In this document: positions 9,553 to 18,728 of the stretch, piece by piece | Numbering within the stretch: the first letter of the stretch is position 1 | Layout: each line of letters begins with the position of its first letter | Assembly: GCF_003666015.1 (NCBI RefSeq) | Contig: NZ_QPLT01000006.1 | Coordinates: 1 to 64,000, forward strand | Source: Halorubrum sp. Atlit-26R | GTDB lineage: Archaea; Halobacteriota; Halobacteria; Halobacteriales; Haloferacaceae | Direction of reading: 5' to 3' | Length of the DNA stretch: 64,000 nt | Program-made: the position numbers and the translations under genes | Notes under the pieces: model-generated | What the model was told of the DNA's origin: nothing | The model's input: only the letters and a program-made list of their open reading frames with translations | The model's database searches: none

Positions 9553-11047
9553 CGGACTGCCCGCCGTGACGGCGCTGCTGCCGGCGCTGATCCTGGCGTT
9601 CACCGGTCTCGCGCTGCTGTTGGTCGACACGGTCCGTCCGGACGCGCGGTCGAACACGTCGATGGCGGTCGTCGGCGCGTTCGGCTCGCTCGCCGCGCTC
9701 GCGGCCACCGTCTGGCTCACCGCGAGCGGCGGCGTGAGCCCGGACGGCGGCGCCGTGCTCCTGTTCGCCGACGCGATCAAGGTGGACACATTGGCGTTAT
9801 TCTTCACCGCCATCTTCGCGTCGGTGACCGCGCTGGTCCTCGTCGCCGCGCACGACTACTTCCACGACCACGCCAACCCGGCGGCGTTCTACTCGCTGGT
9901 CACGTTCGCCGCGACCGGGATGGCGCTGCTCGCGGTCGCGAACTCGCTCGCGGTCGTGTTCGTCGCCTTAGAGATGGTGTCGCTGCCGTCGTACGTGCTC
10001 GTCGCGTACCTCAAGCAGGACCGCGGGAGCGTCGAGGCGGGGATGAAGTACTTCCTCGTCGGCGCGCTCTCGTCGGCGATCTTCCTGTTCGGCATCTCGC
10101 TCGTGTACGCCGCGACGGGGTCGCTCATCCTCGCCGACATCGCGTCGGCCTCGATCGAGGGGCTCGCCGGCGTCCTCGGCGTCGGCGTCGTGATGATGAT
10201 CGGCGGCGTCGCGTTCAAGACGGCCTCCGTCCCGTTCCACTTCTGGGCGCCGGAGGCGTACGAGGGCGCGCCCGCGCCGGTGAGCGCGTTCCTCTCGTCG
10301 GCCTCGAAGGCCGCCGGGTTCGTCGTCGCGTTCCGCGTGTTCACCGAGGCGTTCCCGCTGGAGATGGCGGTGTCCGCGAACGTCGACTGGATGCTCGCCT
10401 TCGCTATCCTCGCGGCCGTCACGATGACGCTCGGTAACTTCGCGGCCGCGGTTCAGGAGGAGGTCAAGCGCATGCTCGCGTACTCCTCCATCGGGCACGC
10501 CGGGTACGCGCTCATCGGCGTCGCCGCGCTCACTGTCGACGGGCCCGCCAACGGCACCGTCATGGGCGCCGCGATGGCCCACCTGCTCGTCTACGGGTTC
10601 ATGAACACCGGCGCCTTCCTCTTCGTCGCGATGGCGGAGCGGTGGGGGGTCGGTCGCACCTTCGAGGACTACGCCGGGCTCGCGCGCCGCGCGCCCGTCG
10701 CCTCGACGGCGATGGCCGTGTTCATGTTCTCGCTGGCTGGGCTCCCGCCGTTCGCCGGGTTCTTCTCGAAGTACTTCCTGTTCCAGGCGGCCATCGACAA
10801 CGGCTTCCTGTGGCTCGCCGGCCTCGGCGCGATAAACAGCGTCGTCTCGCTGTACTACTACAGCCGGGTCGTGAAGGCGCTGTGGCTCGACGACCCCGAG
10901 TCGTCGAGCGCGCTCGACGCGATCGACGTGCGGCCGACGGCGCTGTACGCCGCGGTTATCTTCGCGGCGGTCGCGACGGTGCTGCTCTTGCCCGGCTTCG
11001 GCCCCGTCATCGAGACGGCCGAGGCAGCGGCCTCCGCGCTGTTCTGA
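9545..11047 (+). CDS. nuoN: Complex I subunit N (proton pump)
   Basis: This 500-residue, multi-helix subunit has the family features FVALEMVSLPSYVLVAYLK and GVAFKTASVPFHFWAPEAYEGAP. It completes the set of three antiporter-like pumps (L, M, N). It is the last gene of the operon. A T-rich stretch at about 11059-11072 downstream may end transcription. Confidence 0.96.
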   Translation: MVNGLPAVTALLPALILAFTGLALLLVDTVRPDARSNTSMAVVGAFGSLAALAATVWLTASGGVSPDGGAVLLFADAIKVDTLALFFTAIFASVTALVLVAAHDYFHDHANPAAFYSLVTFAATGMALLAVANSLAVVFVALEMVSLPSYVLVAYLKQDRGSVEAGMKYFLVGALSSAIFLFGISLVYAATGSLILADIASASIEGLAGVLGVGVVMMIGGVAFKTASVPFHFWAPEAYEGAPAPVSAFLSSASKAAGFVVAFRVFTEAFPLEMAVSANVDWMLAFAILAAVTMTLGNFAAAVQEEVKRMLAYSSIGHAGYALIGVAALTVDGPANGTVMGAAMAHLLVYGFMNTGAFLFVAMAERWGVGRTFEDYAGLARRAPVASTAMAVFMFSLAGLPPFAGFFSKYFLFQAAIDNGFLWLAGLGAINSVVSLYYYSRVVKALWLDDPESSSALDAIDVRPTALYAAVIFAAVATVLLLPGFGPVIETAEAAASALF

Positions 11048-11179
11048 GCGGCCGCGGGACTTCCTTCCTTTCGACGTACTCGACGCCCGCAGCGACCGCT
11101 CCGCGCCCGCCGGGTTCCGATCCCCGAGCCGCGCGCCGCCGCCCACAGATACTCGTTCGTCCGGCACCTCGGTGATCGC

Positions 11180-11488
11180 GTGTCTCGGACTCGCACCTAT
11201 CGATGTCTGAACTGCCTCGACGCGACCGTCACGCGGTCGTTCGACACGTCGCACCTCTCGCGGACCTGTCCGAACTGCGGCTCGTTCGAGCGGTTCGCGA
11301 ACGAGGCGGTGATCGAACGGTTCGAGTCGCTGGAGGCGTCGCCGCCGGCGGATATCGACTGGGACCGCTTAGAGCGCCGCGAGAAGCTGCTGGTCGCCGA
11401 GCGGCTCGCTCGCACTGACAAGGAGATCGGGGACTTCGACGTGGTCGGCGACGGCTCCGACGAGGCGGACCCCGGCGCCGAGGCGTAG
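11180..11488 (+). CDS. Small zinc-ribbon protein, haloarchaeal, function unknown
   Basis: This 102-residue protein starts at GTG. Two CxxC knuckles, CLNC and CPNC, are spaced about 20 residues apart in the first 40 residues and should bind one zinc ion. The rest is helical and ends in an acidic tail. Such proteins may bind nucleic acid or another protein. It stands alone between nuoN and the convergent GAR1-SRP19 pair. Confidence 0.75.
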   Translation: MSRTRTYRCLNCLDATVTRSFDTSHLSRTCPNCGSFERFANEAVIERFESLEASPPADIDWDRLERREKLLVAERLARTDKEIGDFDVVGDGSDEADPGAEA

Positions 11489-11500
11489 CGCCGCCCGGCG

Positions 11501-11731
11501 CTACCGCGCGTACAGCTTGCCGCCGACGAGGTCGGCGAGTCCGACTCCGTCGCCGGGCGTGACCGCCACGTAGGGGTGGTCGACCGGCCCGAACACGTCG
11601 ACGACGCGGCCGACCGTCGAGAGCGACTCGTCGACGACGCTGGCGCCGATTCGGGGGGGCTCGGCGTCGGGGTCGCCCCGGGCGATCGCGAGTCCGCCGG
11701 CCGTGCGGACGACGGTACCGACGCGCCGCAC
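11501..11731 (-). CDS. gar1: H/ACA ribonucleoprotein subunit GAR1
   Basis: This 76-residue protein has the compact six-stranded barrel pattern of archaeal GAR1, with the conserved stretch VVDESLSTVGRVVDVFGPVDHPYVAV and the closing GGKLYAR. GAR1 binds the pseudouridine synthase Cbf5 and helps it turn over on H/ACA-guided RNA targets. The GTG start lies two bases after the SRP19 stop, so the two genes form one transcription unit. Confidence 0.88.
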   Translation of the reverse strand: MRRVGTVVRTAGGLAIARGDPDAEPPRIGASVVDESLSTVGRVVDVFGPVDHPYVAVTPGDGVGLADLVGGKLYAR

Positions 11732-11733
11732 GG

Positions 11734-12012
11734 TTACTCCCGAAGCACGCCGAGGTACGCGGCGATCGCCTGAACGAGGTCGTTCTTCGCGGTGTCCTCG
11801 GTGCCCTTGACGGCCACGTAGCCGCGGGCCTCGAACTCCCGGGAGTACGTCGCGTCGCGCTCGACGACCGCGTCGTAACCGACCTGCTGGACGGCCTTCG
11901 CGATCTCGTCGACGGTCGGCGCTTCGACCGCCAAGTCCGTCGGGACGCGGCGGCCCTCCGAACGGGACAGCTCGGCGTCGAAGTAGGCGGGGTAGACGAC
12001 GTTCTCGACCAT
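11734..12012 (-). CDS. srp19: Signal recognition particle protein SRP19
   Basis: This 92-residue protein begins with [20 protein letters not shown], the SRP19 signature, and carries the basic/aromatic residues that contact helices 6 and 8 of 7S RNA. SRP19 binds the RNA first and lets SRP54 dock. The RNA it should bind is encoded in the same window near 31841-32148. It is the first gene of a two-gene unit with gar1. Confidence 0.93.
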   Translation of the reverse strand: MVENVVYPAYFDAELSRSEGRRVPTDLAVEAPTVDEIAKAVQQVGYDAVVERDATYSREFEARGYVAVKGTEDTAKNDLVQAIAAYLGVLRE

Positions 12013-12072
12013 ACCGGATACCCTCGCGCGCGGCGTAAGGTCGTTTCGGACCGGCGCGCGTCCGACGGCCGC

Positions 12073-13962
12073 TCAGCCGGTGCGGAACTCGAAGCGGGCC
12101 CCGCCGTCCGCGCCGGCGAGCGCGTGGGCGGTCCAGCCGTGGGCCTCGGCGATGCGCTCGCTGATGGCGAGCCCGAGCCCCGTGCCCGACTCGTCGGTCG
12201 TGAACCCGCTCTCGAACACGCGGTCCAGGTCCTCCTCCGGGAGCCCGACGCCGTCGTCCTCGACGTAGAAGCCGTCCGCGGGACTCCCGTCGTCCGCGCC
12301 GAAAGTCCCCGCCCCGACCCGGACCGTGAGCGGGGCGTCGGGGGAGTCGCGGCCGCTCGTGGAACCGTGTTCCACGCTGTTCCGGAAGACGTTCTCCAAC
12401 AGCTCGCGCAGCCGAGTCCGGTTCGCCGCCAGCGTCCCGTCGGCCTCGATCGTTAGGGTCGCGTCGCCCGTGTCGACGCTCTCCCAGGCCTCGCGGGCGA
12501 CCGCGTCCAGCGAGACCGACTCGGTCTCCCCGACCGACCGCCCTTCCCTGGCCAGCGAGAGGAGGTCGGCGACGAGCTCGTCCATCCGGTCGATCGCGTC
12601 CGCGGCCTTTTCGAGGTGGTCGACGTCGCCCGTCTCCCGCGCGAGTTCGACGTACCCCTCCGCAACCGACAGCGGGTTCCGGAGGTCGTGGGAGACGATG
12701 GAGGCGAACTCGTCGAGCCGCTCGTTCTGCCGCCGGAGGGTCTCCTCGCGCTCGCGCCGGTCGGTGACGTCGGTGTAGATGGCGTATCCCGCCGCGTTGG
12801 CGGCGCCGAGGCGGATCGGGATGACGTGGAGGATGAAGTGCCGCGGCCCGTCGGCGGTGATCCGAGTCACCTCCCGCCGGACGTTCTCGCCCCGCCGGAG
12901 CTGCTCGTTGAGCTCCTCGGCCTCCGTGTCGGCGTCCGGGGGAACGATGTAGTCGTCGATGGACTCGCCGACCACCGTCTCCGGCTCGTACCCGAACGTC
13001 GCCTCGAACGCCTCGTTCACCTGTCGGACGACCGGGTCGCCGTCGACGTAGTCGTAGGCGACGGCGGGGTCCGGGACGTTCGTGAACAGCGCGAGCAGCC
13101 TGTCGCGTTCGGTCCGAAGCGTCTCCGTCACCGCGATCCGATCGAGAGTCTCCTCGAGGTGGGAGGCGAGCAGCTCCGCGAGCCGGCGGTCGGCGTCGTC
13201 GAACTCGGCGCCGCTTCCGGTGTCGTCGCTCGCAAGCTGGAAGACGACGTCGTCGCCCACAGGGACGGTGAGGACCGTGTCGAACCGGCTCTCCGGGTTC
13301 GGGTTCGGCGCGATGGATGCGTCGCCGGTCTGGACGGCCCTGCCGGCCACGCCGCTCCCGACGCGGACGCGGTTACAGTCCTCGACTGGCGTCCCGCTGG
13401 AGGCGACCACGGGTTCGACCCACTCCCCGTCCCGGACCGCGACAACGCTCTGGTACCCGGGGAACACCTGCTCGGCGACCGCGATGGCCGCCCGGTGGGC
13501 CTCGTCGACAGACCTGACGGCGGCGAGCTCCGCCATCCCGGCGTTGAGCTGTTCGATCCGCGAGGGGGTCCGGGCCGGTTTCGATCGGACGACCGACCGG
13601 CGGTCGCGGGCGAGCAGCCACGACACCGTCTCCGAGAGCGCCTCGGGCGTGCCCGCGACCGCGTCCACGAGCGGGTCGGTCGCGATCCGACCCGTCGGGT
13701 CGTCGGCGTACGCGACCACGGCGCCGACGCGGTCGACCGGCCGGACCCGTTCGAGCCCCGCCTCGTCGACGACGACCGTCACGTCGGCCCCGGCGAGCCG
13801 CGCCTCGTCTACTCGGTCCGGGGCGGCGGCGTGCGTCTCGACCGCACCGCAGTCGTCGGAGTCGCGGCGCTCGGCGCCGAGGTGGGTCCCGAGCTCGCCG
13901 GCGAGTTCGGGATCGTCGTCGAGCACGAGGACCGAGGCGTGCTCGCCCAACGCAGAAGTCAC
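12073..13962 (-). CDS. Sensor histidine kinase (receiver-like, GAF, PAS, HisKA, HATPase)
   Basis: This 629-residue soluble kinase has five parts in order. A receiver-like N-terminus (about 1-120) keeps the acidic DDD cluster but has an unusual VVVDEAG at the phospho-acceptor position. A GAF-like domain (about 140-275) is followed by a PAS domain (about 285-400). The HisKA domain has the phospho-acceptor SHDLRNPL near residue 425, and the ATPase domain has [18 protein letters not shown] and GTGLGLAI. No membrane helix is seen, so the signal is probably cytoplasmic (redox, light or small ligand). No response regulator is adjacent. It starts at GTG. Confidence 0.9.
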   Translation of the reverse strand: MTSALGEHASVLVLDDDPELAGELGTHLGAERRDSDDCGAVETHAAAPDRVDEARLAGADVTVVVDEAGLERVRPVDRVGAVVAYADDPTGRIATDPLVDAVAGTPEALSETVSWLLARDRRSVVRSKPARTPSRIEQLNAGMAELAAVRSVDEAHRAAIAVAEQVFPGYQSVVAVRDGEWVEPVVASSGTPVEDCNRVRVGSGVAGRAVQTGDASIAPNPNPESRFDTVLTVPVGDDVVFQLASDDTGSGAEFDDADRRLAELLASHLEETLDRIAVTETLRTERDRLLALFTNVPDPAVAYDYVDGDPVVRQVNEAFEATFGYEPETVVGESIDDYIVPPDADTEAEELNEQLRRGENVRREVTRITADGPRHFILHVIPIRLGAANAAGYAIYTDVTDRREREETLRRQNERLDEFASIVSHDLRNPLSVAEGYVELARETGDVDHLEKAADAIDRMDELVADLLSLAREGRSVGETESVSLDAVAREAWESVDTGDATLTIEADGTLAANRTRLRELLENVFRNSVEHGSTSGRDSPDAPLTVRVGAGTFGADDGSPADGFYVEDDGVGLPEEDLDRVFESGFTTDESGTGLGLAISERIAEAHGWTAHALAGADGGARFEFRTG

Positions 13963-13987
13963 GATTGTACGTGAAAGGCCGCGCAGA

Positions 13988-14000
13988 GAGTATAAATCTT
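13988..14000 (-). promoter_or_regulatory. TATA box of the sensor kinase gene
   Basis: On the reverse strand AAGATTTATA is centred about 31 bases upstream of the GTG at 13962. This fits a leaderless or nearly leaderless transcript. Confidence 0.55.
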
Positions 14001-14160
14001 CTTACCGATCGCCGGAACGCGGCGCAGTCGTCCGTTTCCGACCGATCGCGGCGTTCCCGGCCGTCCGCGCATTCGGTCGCCGTCGCTCCGTCCGGAAACC
14101 CCCCGTCGAGCCCGTCTCGCGGCGGCGAGCGGCGCCGTCGGGCCCGACGAGCGACCCCGG

Positions 14161-14172
14161 AACCCTTTTGGA
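14161..14172 (+). promoter_or_regulatory. TATA-like box of alaS
   Basis: AACCCTTTTGG ends about 24 bases before the alaS ATG at 14196, the spacing expected for a leaderless haloarchaeal mRNA. The upstream part of the gap (13963-14160) shows no other gene. Confidence 0.45.
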
Positions 14173-14195
14173 GCAACACGGGCCACGTTCGTGTA

Positions 14196-16976
14196 ATGAG
14201 CGATCTCGAAGCGGAGTACCGTCTCGACTACTTCGAGGAAGAAGGGTTCGAGCGCAAGGAATGCACCTCCTGCGGCGCGCACTTCTGGACCCGCGACGGG
14301 GAGCGAGAACTGTGCGGGGAGCCGCCCTGCGAGGACTACAGCTTCATCGACGACCCGGGCTTCCCGGAGACTCACTCGCTGTCAGAGATGCGCGAGGCGT
14401 TCCTCTCCTTCTTCGAAGACCACGGCCACGAGCGGATCGACCCCTACCCGGTCGCCGCGAACCGCTGGCGCGACGACGTCCTCCTGACGCAGGCGTCCAT
14501 CTACGACTTCCAGCCGCTCGTCACCTCGGGGCGGACGCCGCCGCCCGCGAACCCGCTGACGGTTTCCCAGCCCTGTATCCGGATGCAGGACATCGACAAC
14601 GTCGGCAAGACGGGCCGCCACACGATGGCGTTCGAGATGATGGCCCACCACGCGTTCAACACGCGCGAGGAGGTCGAAGAGGACGAGTACGCCTACCACG
14701 GCGAGGTGTACTGGAAAGACGAGACGGTTCAGTACTGCGACGAGCTGTTCGAGTCCCTCGGCGCCGATCTGGAGGAGATCACCTACATCGAGGACCCGTG
14801 GGTCGGCGGCGGCAACGCCGGCCCCGCCATCGAGGTGATTTATAAGGGAGCCGAGCTGGCGACGCTCGTCTTCATGTGTATGGAGCAGGACCCGGACGGC
14901 GACTACGAGATGAAGGACGGCAACTCGTACTCGTTCATGGACACGTACATCGTCGACACCGGGTACGGGCTCGAACGGTGGACGTGGATGAGCCAGGGGA
15001 CCGCGACGGTGTACGAGGCGATCTACCCGGACGCCATCGACTTTTTGAAGCACAACGCCGGGATCGACCACACCGAGGCGGAACGGGAGCTCGTCCACCG
15101 CGCCGCGAAGCTCTCCGGCCGGCTCGACATCGACGACGTCGACGACGTGGAGGCCGCCCGCGGGGAGATCGCCGACCGGCTCGACGTCGACGTCGGCCGG
15201 CTGCGCGATCTGGTCGAGCCGCTCGAATCGATCTACGCGATCGCCGACCACTCGCGGACGCTCGCGTACATGTTCGGCGACGAGATCGTCCCGTCGAACG
15301 TCGGGACTGGCTACCTCGCGCGGATGGTGTTGCGCCGGATGAAGCGGCTCGTCGACGAGGTGGGCGTCGACGCGCCCCTCGACGAGCTGGTCGACATGCA
15401 GGCCGACCGGCTCGGCTACGAGAACCGCGACACGATCCGCGAGATCGTCCGCAGCGAGGAGCGGAAGTACGAGCGGACCTTGGAGCGCGGCGCCCGGAAG
15501 GTCGAGCAGCTCGCCGACGAGTACGCCGGCACCGGCGAGCCGATCCCGACCGAGGAGCTGCTTGAGCTGTACGACTCCCACGGGATCCAGCCCGACATGG
15601 TCGCCGACATCGCCGACGAGCGCGGCGCGGCCGTCGACGTGCCCGACGATTTCTACGCGCTCGTCGCCGACCGCCACGAGGAGGGCGACGCCGCGGCGGC
15701 GGCCGACGAGCGCGACGAGCGGCTCGCCGACCTTCCCGAGACGGAGAAGCTGTTCTACGACGACCAGGGCCGCACGGAGTTCGAGGCGGTCGTCCTCGAC
15801 GTGTTGGACGCCGAGGAGGGGTACGACGTCGTCTTGGACCAGACGATGTTCTACCCCGAGGGCGGCGGGCAGCCGGCCGACCGGGGCCAGCTCACGGTCG
15901 GCGAGACGACCGTCGACGTCACCGACGTCCAGGAGGTCGACGGGGTCGTCCTCCACCGCACGGACGCGGACCCCGGGAAGGGCGAGTTCGTCAGGGGGCA
16001 GGTCGACGGCGACCGCCGCGAGCGGCTCCGGGCGCACCACACCGCAACCCACCTGATCGGCCACGCCGCCCGCGAGGTGCTCGGCGACCACGTCCGGCAG
16101 GCGGGCGCACAGAAGGGGACCGACTCCGCGCGGCTCGACGTGCGTCACTTCGAGCGTATCACCCGGGAAGACGTGAAGGCCATCGAGCGCGTCGCCAACG
16201 AGCTGGTTCGCGACGACGTGCCCGTCCGGCAAGAGTGGCCCGACCGCAACGAGGCGGAGGCCGAACACGGCTTCGACCTGTATCAGGGCGGCGTCCCGCC
16301 GGGAACGAACGTCCGGCTGATCCACGTCGGCGACGCCGACGTCCAGGCCTGCGCCGGTACCCATGTCGACAGGACCGGTGAGATCGGCGCCGTGAAGGTG
16401 CTGAAGACGGAGCCCGTTCAGGACGGCGTCGAGCGGATCGCCTTCGCCGCGGGCGCCGCGGCGGTCGAGGCGACCCAGCGCACAGAGGACGCGCTGTACG
16501 ACGCGGCCGACGCCCTCGACGTCGACCCGCTCGACGTGCCCGAGACGGCCGAGCGCTTCTTCGAGGAGTGGAAGGCGCGGGGCAAGGAGATCGAGTCGCT
16601 CAAAGAGGAGTTAGCGGCCGCGCGCGCCTCCGGGGGTGCCGACGCCGAGGAGGTCGAGGTCGCCGGGACGACCGCCGTGATCCAGCGGCTCGACGGCGAC
16701 GCCGACGAACTGCGCGCGACCGCCAACGCCCACGTCGACGACGGGAAGGTCGCGGTGATCGGCAGCGGCGCCGGCGGCTCCGCGAGCTTCGTCGTCGGCG
16801 TTCCCGACGGCGTCGAGGTGAACGCGGGGCAGGTCGTCTCCGAACTCGCCGGGCGCGTGGGCGGCGGCGGCGGCGGCCCCCCGGACTTCGCGCAGGGAGG
16901 CGGCCCGGACGTCGACGCGCTGGACGACGCGCTCGAAGCGGCGCCGGACGTCCTCCGCAGCCTCCAAGAGGCCTGA
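14196..16976 (+). CDS. alaS: Alanyl-tRNA synthetase
   Basis: This 926-residue class II synthetase charges tRNA-Ala. The archaeal N-terminal extension has a cysteine-containing segment ([23 protein letters not shown]) typical of archaeal AlaRS. The catalytic core follows, with the segment [18 protein letters not shown] and the motif 3 region DTGYGLERW. The editing domain has the metal motif [11 protein letters not shown] and, further on, CAGTH. The C-terminus ends in a coiled-coil and glycine-rich DHHA1 domain ([15 protein letters not shown]). The ATG at 14196 is preferred over an upstream frame extension because a TATA-like box lies just before it. Confidence 0.97.
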   Translation: MSDLEAEYRLDYFEEEGFERKECTSCGAHFWTRDGERELCGEPPCEDYSFIDDPGFPETHSLSEMREAFLSFFEDHGHERIDPYPVAANRWRDDVLLTQASIYDFQPLVTSGRTPPPANPLTVSQPCIRMQDIDNVGKTGRHTMAFEMMAHHAFNTREEVEEDEYAYHGEVYWKDETVQYCDELFESLGADLEEITYIEDPWVGGGNAGPAIEVIYKGAELATLVFMCMEQDPDGDYEMKDGNSYSFMDTYIVDTGYGLERWTWMSQGTATVYEAIYPDAIDFLKHNAGIDHTEAERELVHRAAKLSGRLDIDDVDDVEAARGEIADRLDVDVGRLRDLVEPLESIYAIADHSRTLAYMFGDEIVPSNVGTGYLARMVLRRMKRLVDEVGVDAPLDELVDMQADRLGYENRDTIREIVRSEERKYERTLERGARKVEQLADEYAGTGEPIPTEELLELYDSHGIQPDMVADIADERGAAVDVPDDFYALVADRHEEGDAAAAADERDERLADLPETEKLFYDDQGRTEFEAVVLDVLDAEEGYDVVLDQTMFYPEGGGQPADRGQLTVGETTVDVTDVQEVDGVVLHRTDADPGKGEFVRGQVDGDRRERLRAHHTATHLIGHAAREVLGDHVRQAGAQKGTDSARLDVRHFERITREDVKAIERVANELVRDDVPVRQEWPDRNEAEAEHGFDLYQGGVPPGTNVRLIHVGDADVQACAGTHVDRTGEIGAVKVLKTEPVQDGVERIAFAAGAAAVEATQRTEDALYDAADALDVDPLDVPETAERFFEEWKARGKEIESLKEELAAARASGGADAEEVEVAGTTAVIQRLDGDADELRATANAHVDDGKVAVIGSGAGGSASFVVGVPDGVEVNAGQVVSELAGRVGGGGGGPPDFAQGGGPDVDALDDALEAAPDVLRSLQEA

Positions 16977-17006
16977 CGGCCCCAATCCGCGCACCACCAC
17001 TCATCC

Positions 17007-17810
17007 ATGCCCTACGCGACCAACGCCGGCACCGAGATCCGGTACGAGGTGGACGCGCCCGACGCCGGCCCGGACGACGAGGCCGTCGTGTTCTGCGGCG
17101 ACGTCGGCCTTGGCGCCTGGCAGTTCGGGTGGCAACACGCCGCGCTGGCGGGCCCGCACACGGTGATCACTCCGGAGACGCGGGGCGTCGGCCGGTCGGA
17201 CGCGCCGCCCGGCCCGTACACCGTCGCGGACCTCGCCGCCGACGTCGACACGGTCTGTGCGGCCGAAGGGATCCGCAACGCCCACCTCGTCGGCTACGGC
17301 CTCGGCGGGATGGTCGCGCTGACGGCCGCGCTGACGTCCTCGCGGCCGGCGAGTCTCGTCCTGATCGGGACGCCGCCCGCGGGCGACGCGTACAACCCCG
17401 CCGGCGTCTGGGCCGACCCGAGCGACCCGGCCGCGGTCGAGGGATCGCTGAACGGACTGCTCTCGACGGACTTCCGCGAGGCGCACCCGGACGCGCTCTC
17501 GCGGATCGCGGAGTGGCGGCTCGCCGAGGACGCCGACCGCGAGGCGTACGAGACGCACCGCGCCGCGGTCGCGGGGTTCGACCTCGCCGATTCGCTCTTC
17601 GAGGTCACAACGCCCGCGCTCGTCGTCCACGGGAACGACGACACCGCCTGTCCGGTCACGGCCGGAGAGACGCTCGCGGAGGGGCTCCCGCGCGGCGAGT
17701 TCCACTCGGTCGAGGGCGCCCGGCACCTCGTCGGGGTCGAGGCGTCGGCCGCCGTCAACGACCTGCTCGTCGGCTGGCTCGCGGAACACGCGAGCGCCGC
17801 GTTCGAGTAG
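17007..17810 (+). CDS. Alpha/beta-hydrolase fold protein lacking the nucleophile serine
   Basis: This 267-residue protein has the alpha/beta-hydrolase layout. The acid (VVHGNDDTACPV, around residue 213) and the histidine (GARHLVGVE, around 244) are present. The nucleophile elbow, normally G-x-S-x-G, reads GYGLGG, so glycine 98 takes the place of the catalytic serine. It is therefore probably not a normal esterase; it could be an inactive or binding homologue, or use another mechanism. It sits 30 bases after alaS in the same direction. Confidence 0.8.
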   Translation: MPYATNAGTEIRYEVDAPDAGPDDEAVVFCGDVGLGAWQFGWQHAALAGPHTVITPETRGVGRSDAPPGPYTVADLAADVDTVCAAEGIRNAHLVGYGLGGMVALTAALTSSRPASLVLIGTPPAGDAYNPAGVWADPSDPAAVEGSLNGLLSTDFREAHPDALSRIAEWRLAEDADREAYETHRAAVAGFDLADSLFEVTTPALVVHGNDDTACPVTAGETLAEGLPRGEFHSVEGARHLVGVEASAAVNDLLVGWLAEHASAAFE

Positions 17811-17925
17811 GCGGTGCCGCGGCTCCGGTCCGGTCGCGGCACGGGCCGGATCGGAGCGTCCCCGTCGGCGGCCGACGCCTCCGGCGCCGCAACCGTTTTG
17901 TGACTCTCGGCTCTCCGTTCGGTCG

Positions 17926-18642
17926 ATGACTCGCCTCCGGTTCGCCCTGTTGAACGCCGCCCACGACGGCGCGAACACCCGTCGGAACTTCCGCCGGGAG
18001 CTCGACGCCGACCTCGTCGAGTTCGACGCGGTCGACCGCGACCTCCCCGACCACACCGAGTTCGACGGCGTCGTCGTGACGGGGTCGCGCTCGTCCGTCT
18101 ACTGGGACGAGGCGTGGATCCCGCCGCTCGTCGACTACGTCGCCGAGGCCGCCGATTCCGGCTGTCCCGTTCTCGGCGTCTGTTACGGCCACCAGGTGCT
18201 CGCGGAGGCGCTCGGCGGCCGCGTCGCGGGGATGGACGGGTTCGAGATCGGCTACAACGAGATCCGGCAGGTTCGCGAGGACCCGCTGTTCGACGGGATC
18301 GACGAGTCGTTCACCGCCTTCACGACCCACGGCGACGCCGTCGTCGAGCTCCCGCCGTCCGCGACGCTGCTGTCCGAGAACGACCGCGGCGTCCACGCGT
18401 TCCGCGACGGCCGCTGCTGGGGCGTCCAGTTCCACCCCGAGTACGACGCCGAGACCGCCCGCGAGGTGACGGACGGGAAGCGCGAGCAGATCGGCGACGC
18501 CCGCGTGGACGGCGTCTTAGAGTCGATCACCCCCGAGGCGTACGACGCCGCCTGCGAGGCGAAGGCGCTGTTCGAGAACTTCACCGCGTACGCCGAGCGG
18601 CTGGCGGCCGGGCGGTCGGAGCGGGCGGCCGCGGACGACTGA
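17926..18642 (+). CDS. Class I glutamine amidotransferase domain protein
   Basis: This 238-residue protein has the triad of class I amidotransferases: cysteine in GVCYGHQ and histidine/glutamate in QFHPEYD. It resembles stand-alone GMP-synthase-type amidotransferase domains, but no synthetase domain is attached or adjacent. Substrate and partner are unknown. A TATA-like CCGTTTTGTG about 33 bases upstream of the ATG suggests its own leaderless promoter. Confidence 0.85.
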   Translation: MTRLRFALLNAAHDGANTRRNFRRELDADLVEFDAVDRDLPDHTEFDGVVVTGSRSSVYWDEAWIPPLVDYVAEAADSGCPVLGVCYGHQVLAEALGGRVAGMDGFEIGYNEIRQVREDPLFDGIDESFTAFTTHGDAVVELPPSATLLSENDRGVHAFRDGRCWGVQFHPEYDAETAREVTDGKREQIGDARVDGVLESITPEAYDAACEAKALFENFTAYAERLAAGRSERAAADD

Positions 18643-18728
18643 GCGGGGAGTCGGAGCGAGCGGACGGCCCCCGCGGTCGAGCGCCCCCGGTCGAACACCC
18701 TTATACGCCTGCCGGACCGATCCTCGGT

